Source: Anaeromyces robustus (taxonomy: Eukaryota > Neocallimastigomycota > Neocallimastigomycetes > Neocallimastigales > Neocallimastigaceae). Taken from it: DNA of 35,000 nt. Location: the NCBI GenBank assembly GCA_002104895.1, contig MCFG01000014.1, forward strand, positions 210,001 through 245,000, in the 5' to 3' direction. Under the pieces are notes generated by a model. That model saw nothing but the letters and a program-made list of their open reading frames with translations. It did not search any database and was not told the origin of the DNA. Below are positions 1 through 10,576 of this stretch, one piece after another (position 1 is the first letter of the stretch; each line of letters begins with the position of its first letter). Both the position numbers and the translations under genes were made by a program.

Positions 1-683
1 TTGGTCCACATCCATTCCCATCTATTGTTAGAGATTTCCAATCTGTTATTGGTGAAGAATCTAAAAAACAAATGATGGAAAAAGCAGGTAAACTTCCAGA
101 TTATATTATTGCTTGTGTTGGAGGAGGTAGTAATTCTATTGGTCTTTTCTATCCATATATTAATGAAAAAGATGTTAAAATGATTGGTGTTGAAGCTGGA
201 GGTAGTGGTATTGAAACTGGTTTACATTCTGCTACTATTTCAGCTGGTACACCAGGTATTCTTCATGGTGCTAAAACTTTCTTAATTCAAGATGAAGAAG
301 GTCAAATTATTGAAACTCATAGTATTAGTGCTGGTTTAGATTATCCAGGTGTTGGACCAGAACATGCTTATTTAAAAGAATCAGGTCGTGCTCAATATGT
401 TGCAGCTACAGATGAACAAGCTTTAATTGGTTTCCGTAGATTAACTCAATATGAAGGTATTATTCCAGCTCTTGAATCTTCTCATGCTGCTTATACTTGT
501 ACTGAATTAGCTAAAACTTTACCAAAAGATAAAGATATTTTATTATGTGTTAGTGGACGTGGTGATAAAGATGTTATTTCTATTGCTGCTAATCTTCCAA
601 AATTCGGACCTAAGATTGGATGGGATCTTAGATTTGAAGATGGTGCTGAAAATATTGGTGTTCAAATTCCATCTAGCAATTAA
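1..683 (+). CDS. TRP5: Tryptophan synthase, C-terminal part of beta domain (5' end outside window)
   Basis: This is the last 226 codons of a tryptophan synthase; the frame is open from the window edge (first complete codon at 3) to the TAA at 681-683. The beta domain joins indole and serine to make tryptophan using pyridoxal phosphate. Visible are the phosphate-binding GGGSNSIG motif, the [15 protein letters not shown] segment and the C-terminal SGRGDKD motif. It is almost identical to the matching part of the complete gene at 2288-4414, so it was probably a full alpha-beta fusion, but the upstream part is not in the window. It differs in one 86-bp patch (234-319) and in its last codons (IPSSN against LPISN). 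No intron, frameshift or stop is seen, so it looks functional. The 3' flank diverges from the other copy immediately after the stop. Confidence 0.95.
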   Translation, partial: GPHPFPSIVRDFQSVIGEESKKQMMEKAGKLPDYIIACVGGGSNSIGLFYPYINEKDVKMIGVEAGGSGIETGLHSATISAGTPGILHGAKTFLIQDEEGQIIETHSISAGLDYPGVGPEHAYLKESGRAQYVAATDEQALIGFRRLTQYEGIIPALESSHAAYTCTELAKTLPKDKDILLCVSGRGDKDVISIAANLPKFGPKIGWDLRFEDGAENIGVQIPSSN

Positions 684-1207
684 AATTAAAATGAATTTTT
701 TTTTTAAAATATATATATATATTATATAATGATATATATATATATAAATATAAAATTAAAATAAAAAAAAGCTATTCCTTATCCATTATCAAAATATAAT
801 AATAATTTATTTTTGAAATAGAGAATAAATAATTATTTTTTATTTCATTAAAAAACAAACAAACAAACAAACAAATATCACAAAATAACAGAAATTATAT
901 AAACACTTAAAACAAAACAACCCAAACAGTAATAACAGTAATTATAAAAAAAAAAAAAAAAAGCAGAAAAAAAATTATATATAAAAATAATGTATAATTT
1001 TATTTCAATTCTTGTAATTTATATTATATAAAAAAAATATTATTCAGTATTTAATTAAATACAATAATAAAACATATAAAATAAATAAATAAATAAATAA
1101 TGCAATAATTAAAAAAAAAAATAAAAAAAAAGAAAAAATTATGTATAGATATTTCAAATATTTAAAAGGTATAATTTAATTAATATGGTAATATGGTTAT
1201 GTTATTA

Positions 1208-1246
<39 letters not shown>

Positions 1247-2287
1247 GTTATTATTATTTTTTTTTTTTTAAATTTTATAATTTTATTTTATTTTATTTTT
1301 TTTTTTCATTTTTAATTTGTCTTTTTTTTTTTTTTTTTCTATTTCTTTTTTTTACCTTTCTTTTTCTTTTTCTTTTTTTTTTTCATTTTCTTTCATCTAG
1401 ATATGCTTAAAATATATATATAAATAATTTATTGAATTTATTACATTTTGTGGGTTTATATATAATTAATAAAAAATATATAACTCTTTCCTTCTTTTCA
1501 TTTATTATAATATTGAATATATTTTATTGACTTTGGTTCTAAATAAATATATATGTATATAATCTAGAAAATATGTTTTTAAAAGTATATGTGTTATATA
1601 TGTGTATTTTGTCTTGGAAATAAAAATAATAATAATAATAATATAAGTTTAAAATATTTGTGGTTAAGAATATTATATTATTAACTTCTCCTTTTTTACT
1701 CATTTTAATAATTTTTAAACTTTTCATTATTATTATTATTAAAAATTTTTTTTTAATTATTAATAATTAGTAATATATTATTAATAATTATTAATAGGTT
1801 TTATTTCTATTACTAATGATTTATTAAAAGCTTTTATTTCTATTACTAATAATTTAATAAAAGTATTAAAATTATATGTTTTTATTACTAATTATTAATA
1901 ATCTTTTTTATATTTTTTATTAATTATTAGTAATACAAATAAATATTATTAAAAGATTATTATTTATATTATAGAATTCTTTAAAATAATTATTATTTTT
2001 TTATTATTATGAAAAAGGCTGAAAAGAAAGAGTTTATATACAAAATGAAAAAATTAAAATATTTATATAAATTCGGGAAAAAAGTCCCTTCTTTTTTGAA
2101 TTTATATTACTAATGACTTTTTTACATTATTAATTTTTTTAAAATTTTAAAATATTTATCTTTCTAGAAAATACATTAATATTAATAATAATAATTAAAA
2201 AAAAAAAAAAAAACTCCCCAAAGTTTATTTTATAATTAAAATTTAATATATTTTACTAATTTTCTATTTTTTCTATTAATAATAACA
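684..2287. other. Intergenic region between the two tryptophan synthase copies
   Basis: About 1.6 kb of A/T-rich DNA with homopolymer runs, an AAAC tract near 851-875, an ATT tract at about 1209-1256 and a 33-bp imperfect tandem repeat at 1799-1864. A slightly less AT-biased stretch, with a run of GGG and CCC, lies at 2071-2100 about 200 bp before the next start codon. It might be promoter-related, but no known factor site is recognised. No coding region is supported. Confidence 0.7.
1799..1864. repeat. 33-bp imperfect tandem repeat, two copies
   Basis: Two consecutive units begin with TTTTATTTCTATTACTAAT at 1799 and 1832 and end in AATAAAAG-like sequence. A weaker third unit may follow near 1880. 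It lies in noncoding DNA upstream of the complete tryptophan synthase gene. Confidence 0.6.
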
Positions 2288-4414
2288 ATGTCCCAAGCCT
2301 TATTAACAGTTTTTAAAACTATTAAAAATCAAAACCGTGCCGCATTAATATCATTCATTACGGCTGGTTATCCTACAAAAGAAGAAACTGTAGATATATT
2401 ATTGACATTACAAAATAATGGTACAGATATTATTGAATTAGGTATTCCTTTTTCTGATCCAACCGCAGATGGTCCAATTATACAACAAGCTAATCATATT
2501 TCATTAAATAATAAAGTTAATCTTGATGATTGTTTTGAATTTGTAAAACAAGCTCGTGAAAAAGGTTTAGTTATTCCAGTTATTTTTATGGGTTATGCTA
2601 ATCCATTTGAACAATATGGTTTAGATAAATTAATGACAAAATGTAATGAAGTTGGTGTTCAAGGTTTTATTAATATCGATCTTCCACCAGAAGAAAGTTA
2701 TGAATTTAGACTTAAATGTGATGAATATAAACTTAGTTTAATTCCACTTATTGCTCCAACTACTTCTGATCAAAGAATTGAAAAATTAGTTAAAACGGCT
2801 ACTTCATATATTTATGTGATGAGTGCTCTTGGTGTTACTGGTTTTCGTGATAAGATAAATGCTGATTTACCACATTTAGTTGGTCGTGTTAGAAAACATA
2901 CTAATGTTCCAATTGCTGTTGGTTTTGGTGTTTCCACTCCAGAACATTTTAAAATTGTATCTGAACAAGCTGATGGTGTTATTATTGGTTCTAAAATTAT
3001 TAAAGTTTTAAATTCTTCTAATACTAAAGAAGAACGTCTTACTAATTTAGAAAAATATTGTAGAGAAGTCTGTCATCGTGAAGGTGAAGAAATTATTCCA
3101 ATTGATTATAAAAAGGAAACACCAGCTGAAGTTCCAATTGTTAAACAAATTGATTTTAGTCAACATAGAATGGATTCTAAATTTGGTGAATGTGGTGGTC
3201 AATATGCTTCTGAATCTTTAATTGATTGTTTAGATGAATTAGAAAAAGTTTATCTTACAGCTAAAGAAGATCCATTATTCTGGGAAGAATTTAGAAGTTA
3301 TTATGATTACATGGGTAGAGAATCTAAACTTCATCTTGCTGATAGATTAACTAAAGAAATGGGAGGAGCTAGAATTTGGTTAAAACGTGAAGATTTAAAT
3401 CATACTGGTTCCCATAAACTTAATAATGCTATTGGACAAATTCTTTTAGCTAAACGTCTTGGTAAAAAAAGAATTATTGCCGAAACCGGAGCAGGACAAC
3501 ATGGTGTTGCTACTGCTACAGCTTGTGCTAAATTTGGATTAGAATGTGTTGTATATATGGGAGAAGTTGATGTTAAAAGACAAGCTTTAAATGTTTTTCG
3601 TATGAAAATGTTAGGAGCTAAAGTTATTCCTGTAACTTCAGGTAGTAAAACTTTAAAAGATGCTGTTAATGAAGCTATGAGAGATTGGGTTACTAATGTT
3701 ACTACTACTCATTATTTAGTTGGTTCAGCTTTTGGTCCACATCCATTCCCATCTATTGTTAGAGATTTCCAATCTGTTATTGGTGAAGAATCTAAAAAAC
3801 AAATGATGGAAAAAGCAGGTAAACTTCCAGATTATATTATTGCTTGTGTTGGAGGAGGTAGTAATTCTATTGGTCTTTTCTATCCATATATTAATGAAAA
3901 AGATGTTAAAATGATTGGTGTTGAAGCTGGAGGTAGTGGTATTGAAACTGGTTTACATTCTGCTTCTATTACTGCAGGTACTTTAGGTATTCTTCATGGT
4001 GCTAAATCTTATTTAATTCAAAATAAAGAAGGTCAAATACTTGATACTTATAGTATTAGTGCTGGTTTAGATTATCCAGGTGTTGGACCAGAACATGCTT
4101 ATTTAAAAGAATCAGGTCGTGCTCAATATGTTGCAGCTACAGATGAACAAGCTTTAATTGGTTTCCGTAGATTAACTCAATATGAAGGTATTATTCCAGC
4201 TCTTGAATCTTCTCATGCTGCTTATACTTGTACTGAATTAGCTAAAACTTTACCAAAAGATAAAGATATTTTATTATGTGTTAGTGGACGTGGTGATAAA
4301 GATGTTATTTCTATTGCTGCTAATCTTCCAAAATTCGGACCTAAGATTGGATGGGATCTTAGATTTGAAGATGGTGCTGAAAATATTGGTGTTCAATTAC
4401 CAATTTCTAATTAA
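2288..4414 (+). CDS. TRP5: Bifunctional tryptophan synthase (alpha-beta fusion), complete
   Basis: This intronless 708-residue enzyme catalyses the last two steps of tryptophan synthesis: the alpha domain cleaves indole-3-glycerol phosphate and the beta domain condenses indole with serine. The alpha domain covers about residues 1-265, with catalytic Glu50 (in ELGIPFSDP) and Asp61 (in ADGP). A short linker follows, and the beta domain runs from about 297 (FGECGGQY). The pyridoxal-phosphate lysine is Lys377 in [26 protein letters not shown] and SGRGDKD are also present. Alpha-before-beta fusion and this length match fungal TRP5. The start was chosen because it gives a normal alpha N-terminus and no earlier in-frame Met is supported. 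It is a tandem copy of the gene at the left edge of the window. Confidence 0.97.
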   Translation: MSQALLTVFKTIKNQNRAALISFITAGYPTKEETVDILLTLQNNGTDIIELGIPFSDPTADGPIIQQANHISLNNKVNLDDCFEFVKQAREKGLVIPVIFMGYANPFEQYGLDKLMTKCNEVGVQGFINIDLPPEESYEFRLKCDEYKLSLIPLIAPTTSDQRIEKLVKTATSYIYVMSALGVTGFRDKINADLPHLVGRVRKHTNVPIAVGFGVSTPEHFKIVSEQADGVIIGSKIIKVLNSSNTKEERLTNLEKYCREVCHREGEEIIPIDYKKETPAEVPIVKQIDFSQHRMDSKFGECGGQYASESLIDCLDELEKVYLTAKEDPLFWEEFRSYYDYMGRESKLHLADRLTKEMGGARIWLKREDLNHTGSHKLNNAIGQILLAKRLGKKRIIAETGAGQHGVATATACAKFGLECVVYMGEVDVKRQALNVFRMKMLGAKVIPVTSGSKTLKDAVNEAMRDWVTNVTTTHYLVGSAFGPHPFPSIVRDFQSVIGEESKKQMMEKAGKLPDYIIACVGGGSNSIGLFYPYINEKDVKMIGVEAGGSGIETGLHSASITAGTLGILHGAKSYLIQNKEGQILDTYSISAGLDYPGVGPEHAYLKESGRAQYVAATDEQALIGFRRLTQYEGIIPALESSHAAYTCTELAKTLPKDKDILLCVSGRGDKDVISIAANLPKFGPKIGWDLRFEDGAENIGVQLPISN

Positions 4415-4994
4415 ATTAAATTAAATTAAATTAAATTAAACTAAACTAAACTAAATTAAATATTAATTAATTTATTTTTCAATCTATACTTAATATTTTT
4501 TTAAAAAAAATTTTTTTAAATATGTTATATATATAATAAAAAAATAATTATAAAAAGCTTTCCCATAATCTCAATTATATATAATATGTGAAACATATTA
4601 TTTTTTAAAATATATGAAACATAATATTTTTTTTATAAAAAAAAAACAAAAAAAACCCTGTTATAATAAAAAAAATATTATAAAAGTTTCATATTATAAT
4701 ATTTAATAAGAAATTAATTATTAAATTTTAAAAATTAAAAATTAAATAATAAATAAATAAATAAATAATAAAATAAATAAATAATTAATTAATTAATAAA
4801 TAAATAAATAACAAGTTAAATGATATACATTACATGAATAAATCGAAAAGTACCACTCTCCTCTCTTACAAATATAATAATTAAAAAAAATTATTTTGAG
4901 TATCTGAAGATATTATATATTATATTATTTATCATCCAAATAATCAAAATATTGTTAAATTATGTTAGGTTGAAATTAAAATTTATTTATGTAA

Positions 4995-5070
4995 CTTATA
5001 AAAAATATGATAAAATAATATGTAACTTTAATATAAAATAAAGTTATTATTTTATCATATTTTTTATAAG
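4995..5070. repeat. Inverted repeat, 26-bp perfect arms plus 6 inner pairs
   Basis: The left arm 4995-5020 is the exact reverse complement of 5045-5070. After a four-base bulge (5021-5024), 5025-5030 also pairs with 5039-5044, leaving an 8-base loop. The arms are almost all A/T, so chance or slippage is possible, but the match is long and exact. Confidence 0.75.
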
Positions 5071-5197
5071 GTTAACATTATAAAAAATATTTTTTTATTT
5101 TATATTTTAATATTATTATAATATAATATTAAAATTTATGTGGGGATAAAAAAATAAAAACATTTTTTTTGATTTATTTATTTACAAATATTATATT

Positions 5198-5234
5198 AAA
5201 TAAATAAATAAATAAATAAATAAAATAAATAAAA

Positions 5235-5305
<71 letters not shown>

Positions 5306-5307
5306 AT
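5198..5307. repeat. AAAT tetranucleotide microsatellite
   Basis: About 110 bp of nearly uninterrupted AAAT units. Because units of four shift the frame, all frames can stay open, which explains a low-complexity reading frame seen here on the minus strand. Confidence 0.9.
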
Positions 5308-6369
5308 CAATAAATTCATGTTTATTATAATTTTTCATGTTGTTTCTAACAATAATTATTATCATCCATATAAAGAATAATTTTAATTTCATTGGTGCAT
5401 TTCTCATATATTATTAAATAAATCTTATATGTTAATTTAATAAAAAATAAAGTATTATTTCATAAACTTTATTAATTATTATTTTTTCTTTTTTTATATA
5501 AACTTTTGCAATATAAATTTTTCTTTTAATCACAAAATATTATTAATAAAAAAAAAAAAAAAGAAAAAAAAATTTTTTTTTTTAAAGCACACAATTTGTA
5601 CATCATCTTTATTGAATTTAAAATATTAATATAATATATATGAATCATATAAAAAAAAAAAAAAACACAAAATAGAATAATGAAAAAAAAAAGTGATACT
5701 AAAAAAAACTAAAAAATAAAAAATCAAGGCAAACATTATAGATAAATAATGAATAATACTCGAGGGAAAAAAAAAAAAAAAGAAAGAAAAAAGAAAGAAA
5801 AAAGAAAGAAAAAAGAAAGAAAAAAGAAAGAAAAAAAAGAAATAAAATAATTTTTTTCTCTTTTTTTTCTATTAAAATATTAATAATATCATTATTATAT
5901 AAATGATTTATTTATATATATATTTATATGTTATAACAAAGGTATTAATAATAATATATTAAAATAAAATAAAATAAAATAAAATAGAATAAAATAAAAT
6001 ACACTATAATATTAAAATTTATTTTTTATTTCAGAATTTTTTTTTTCTAATTATTTTTTTTTTATTTTTGTTTTATTTTATTTTTTAATTCTCCTTTAAT
6101 ACTATTATTTTTTTTCATTTATTTATTTTTTTTCTAATTGTTTACGTTTACGTTTTTTTGTTTAACGTTTTTTGTTTTTGTTTTTGTTTTTGTTTTTTAC
6201 TTTTTCTTAATATTATTACTATTATTTTTTTTTTTTTTCACTTTATTTTTCTAATTGTTTACATTTACGTTTTTGTTTAACATTTTTGTTTTTATTGTGT
6301 ATGTGTATGTGTGTGTGTTTTTTCTTTTTTGTTAGTTAATTTTTTTTTTTTTCTTTTTTTTTTTTTTTT

Positions 6370-6555
6370 CTTTGTTTTTTGTTTTTTGTTTTCTAGTTTT
6401 TAGTTTTTTTTTTAAGTTATATATATACATAAACACTTTTTTTTTTTAATTTTTTTTTTTTTCTTTGTTTTTTGTTTTTTGTTTTCTAGTTTTTAGTTTT
6501 TTTTTTAAGTTATATATATACATAAACACTTTTTTTTTTTAATTTTTTTTTTTTT
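6370..6555. repeat. Perfect 93-bp tandem duplication
   Basis: Positions 6370-6462 are repeated exactly at 6463-6555, including the internal landmarks TTTTCTAGTTTTTAG and ATATATATACATAAACAC and the lengths of the T runs. Such identity in noncoding DNA suggests a very recent duplication. It lies about 300 bp beyond the stop of the LRR gene. Confidence 0.9.
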
Positions 6556-6869
6556 TTGTAAAATTTTCTCTTTTTCTTTTAATAAATTATTATAATTATT
6601 TTTTTTTTCTATTTCAACTGTACAATAAAAAATATTTAATTTATTTATTAATTATTAATTATGATAATAATTATAAATAATATAATAATTAAATTAAACA
6701 TTTCTTCTTTTTTTTCAGAATATAAAAATAAATATATAATATGATTTAAAATATATATATATATTTTTTTGTTTAAAATAATTTAGATAATATATATTTT
6801 CAATATTATAAATAAAAAATATATAAATAATTTTTTATTTTATTCTTAATTCAACTCTCTCTTCTTTTT

Positions 6870-7055
6870 TTATTTTTTATTTTTTTGAATTTGTAAATTG
6901 GAAATAATTGGACCACAAGCCAACTGAATACGAGAACCATTTGGTAATGATTGAGGAATAATATTTTGTCTATTGGTTTGTGTAGGTTGAAGTTGAATTA
7001 CTGGCTGAGATATATAAGAATTTCTTAATATATCATTATAAGATGGTAAATCAGG

Positions 7056-7089
<34 letters not shown>

Positions 7090-10000
7090 ACATTATTTTT
7101 ATTAATAATATTATTTTTATTAATAATATTATTTTTATTATTAATATTATTATTAATATTATTTGTTTGAATGGTAATATTATTAAAATTTTGTAATGGT
7201 TGAAGGATATGAATAGGTTGTATAATTTGCTGTTGTTGTAAAGTTGAATTATTTATTTGAATTCTTTGAAGAGGTGCATTTTGAATATGTTTTGGTTGAA
7301 CATATACTGTACGTAATGGATTAATAGAAGAATTTTGTAAAGATGAAATTTTAGATTGATTTATCTTATTATTATTATTATCGATCTTTTTATCATTATT
7401 ATTATTCATTTGATTATTTATTTGATTATTCATTTGATTATTCTTTATAATGCTTTTATTAGCATTATTTATACTATAAAATATTGGTAAATTATTACTA
7501 TTTATAATAGGTTGTTGTGGTTGAGTCATTTGATAAATCAATACTGGACCATTATTCATTGATTTATTTTGAATAGATTCTGAATAGGTTGGTAAATTAA
7601 CCTTTTCTTTATCTAAAAGATCTTGATTTTTGTTGGATTGTGCAGCTTCAAAATGTTTTGATAAGTTAGAATCACGTTGCTTGGATGGTAAGGCAGAATC
7701 AAGTTTTTTAGAATCAATACTTTGACGATTCATAGAATTCATTTTTTGATGATTTAAAGAATTAATACTTTGACGATTTAAGTTTATTGAATTTAAAGAA
7801 TTAATAGAATTAATACTTTGACGATTTAAATTTAAATTTATTGAATTTAAAGAATTAACAGAATTAACACTTTGACGATTTAAATTTATTGAATTTAAAG
7901 AATTAATAGAATTAATACTTTGACGATTTAAATTTATTGAATTTATAGAGTTAATAGAATTAATACTTTGACGATTTAAATTTAAATTTATTGAATTTAA
8001 AGAATTAACAGAATTAATACTAAGACGATTTTTAGGAGAAACATTTATCGCTGGAATTACTATTGGTCCATTATTTATCACTGTAGTAGTAATTGGTCTT
8101 GGATTTATAGTTAATGAATTTGTCTTTTTAGAAGTATTATTATTATTATTATTATTATTAGATATATTAGATAGTATTTTAGTTGAAGCAATATCAGATG
8201 AATTAACCTCATTTATTTTGGATGAATCTTTATCAGTTGAATTAGTTTCATTTATTTTAACAGATTTTTCTGTAACTGTTGGTGATACATGTGTAATACT
8301 TATATCTGCTTCCATTGATTCTTTTAATTCTTCTTCTTCTTGTTGTTTTTTCCTCATAGAACGAAGTTTCAAAAATACAATAATAAGAACTACTAAAATA
8401 CATAATAAAATAATTATAATAATTGTTGTAATTGATATACTATTTTCATTATTTTCTTTTTCTCCAGATTTCGTATATGTTGGTAATTTTTCATCACAAA
8501 CTTTATATTGGCTTGCAATATCTTTTTCTTCTTTTATTATTTTATTACCTAACTCATCTACTTCATCTACAAAATTTTTACATGTTCCTGGTACATAGCA
8601 TTCAATATTTATATTTCTAAAATTACACGTTTCTATCGCTTTTCCAAAATTATTAAAAAACTTCAATTTCAATCCTCTATTATTACTAATATCACTATAC
8701 ATTTTTAAATAAAAAAAATTAGTATGATATAGTGATATATGTTAAGAAATTAATATATATATATGTATATAATATATAAATCAACTTACATATTTTTTAA
8801 TTTTTTTAATTGATATATTTCTTCAGGTATACTGACTATACCAGTATTTTCAAGATACCTTTTATTATAATTAATATTTATAATTTTTAATATAATTATA
8901 TATATATAATTTTAGTTATAATTTTAGTTAAATATAATATATATATTATATATAAATCTATATTAAAATATCTTACAAATTTTCTAAATTATTTAAATTC
9001 TGAATTTCTCTTGGTAAAGATCCAATATCATTTGATGATATATTCCTTAAATTAATAATAGAAAATTAAATATTAATAATTAATTTCTTTTTTCCATATA
9101 TTACATTTATTTATTAAATTACTTATTATTTATTTTTTAAAATATTTCATATTTACAATGTTTTTAAAGTAGTAATATCTAATACAAATGTTGGAAAATT
9201 TTTAACAAAACCAAAACTATTATATAAATTTCTAATGAAAAAAAAAATTGATAGAGAAAATTAATTTTAAAAAAAAAAAATAATAAATTAATAATATTAC
9301 TATGAATATTAAAGATAATATAAAAATTAAATTTTTATTAATGATAGTTACAAAGTTGTTAATGGAGGAGGATCTTTGGTTAATTTTTCTGGAATCACAC
9401 TAATTTTTGACTTTATAATATTTCTAAATTATATAAATAAATTAAAAAAAAAAAACATAAAATTGAAATTTTAATTATTATTACTTTCAAAATATTAAAA
9501 AAATTAATATTATATATATATATATTTTATATATCTTAGCCTACAATTCCTCTAAATTTGGCATTTCAAAAAACCTTGTGGGTAAAGTAAAGTTTGAAAA
9601 TATATCACCTTCAAAAGTCCTAAAATTATTTTATAATTTAAATATTTTTTAATAAATTGCTAAATATATATTTAAATTCATAATATAAATATTTTTTTTT
9701 TTAAGAATTTGTTAAATATATTTAAAGATATATAATATAACGATATATTACAATTTTTTTAAATTTGTCAAAATTGGAAAATTAGAAAAATCAATTTTTA
9801 AATTATCATTATAATTTATCTTTCCAATTTCCTCTGTATATCCTAAATTACTATATTTTTTAAAAAAATATTTTTACATATATATAAATAAAAGTAAATG
9901 TTTTAGTGTACTGTAATTATATATATTCAAATAAATATTTTCTAAAAAATAAAAAAATATTATTTATTATATATCTGTATACATTTCTGTAATTTGTCCA

Positions 10001-10203
10001 TTAGCATCACACTCAATATAATTATTCTTTTTATCAGTACTTTTTGTATCATTGATAGTACATTCAGGTATTTTTAAGTTGGCTCCACCATTTTTTTTAT
10101 ATTCTGTGAAAAAATTTGATATATTTTTACAGTCTTCTGAATTGCTTGGTTTTAAACCATGAACCAATAATATAAAAAATAAAAACAGTACAAAATAATT
10201 CAT
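6870..10203 (-). CDS. Leucine-rich-repeat single-pass membrane protein, Asn-rich cytoplasmic tail
   Basis: Eight exons join in frame (10203-9983, 9850-9752, 9619-9545, 9423-9352, 9231-9157, 9045-8977, 8858-8790, 8694-6870) to give 834 residues. Residues 1 to about 16 form a signal peptide. Residues about 75-240 are LRRs, with one repeat of 23-25 residues per exon in exons 3-7 and about 33 in exon 2. All seven introns are phase 2, six of them cutting the same LRR Leu (Ile at the last) codon. A Cys-rich cap (Cys250, 259, 265) follows, then a transmembrane helix at about 312-335 with basic residues after it. The long tail is Asn/Gln-rich, with tandem NRQSINSINSLNSINL units and the motifs LPTYSES and LPSYNDI. 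There is no kinase domain. A receptor or adhesion role is plausible from architecture only; the ligand and pathway are unknown. Confidence 0.8.
7715..8032 (-). repeat. Coding tandem repeat, units of 16 or 18 codons
   Basis: Inside the last exon of the LRR gene the protein repeats NRQSINSINSLNSINL about six times; some units carry an extra Leu-Asn pair, so unit lengths are 48 or 54 bp. Units near the tail end (MNSMNRQSIDS) are degenerate. The repeat keeps the reading frame, so copy number can change without breaking the protein. Confidence 0.85.
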
Positions 10204-10210
10204 TTTTTAA

Positions 10211-10241
<31 letters not shown>

Positions 10242-10539
10242 AATATTATTTTAAATAAGAATTGTTTTATCTTTAAGTTTAATAAAATTAAAGAATGAAA
10301 AAAAAATATTAACAGTATAAATTTTATTTATTTTCTATAAATATTTTTATTTCTTATTTGAATTTTTTTTGATTATTGTTTATAATTTTGTTTTTATTTT
10401 TTATTATTATTTTACATTTAAAATTAAATTATACATATATATAAAATATTAATTTATTAATTTTCATAGTATATCTTATAATATAATAATAATTATTTTT
10501 TTTTCTTTTTTCTTTTTCTTTTTTTTTTTTTACTTTTAC

Positions 10540-10576
<37 letters not shown>

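Larger units (their letters stand above)
4415..6869. other. Intergenic region between converging tryptophan synthase and LRR genes
   Basis: About 2.5 kb that should carry both 3' UTRs. It contains a five-base repeat right after the stop (about 4413-4460), an AAAT tract (5198-5307), an 11-base A/G repeat (about 5780-5832), an inverted repeat (4995-5070), GTTTTT runs near 6173-6195 and a 93-bp tandem duplication (6370-6555). The open frame across 5174-5407 comes from the AAAT tract and is not a gene. Confidence 0.7.

Noticed and set aside
5174-5407. Open frame on the minus strand encoding repeated FIYL
   Set aside because: It is produced by the AAAT microsatellite and has no non-repetitive protein sequence.
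8218-8620. Plus-strand open frames opposite the LRR gene
   Set aside because: They lie antisense to the well-supported juxtamembrane and transmembrane coding sequence and show no family features.
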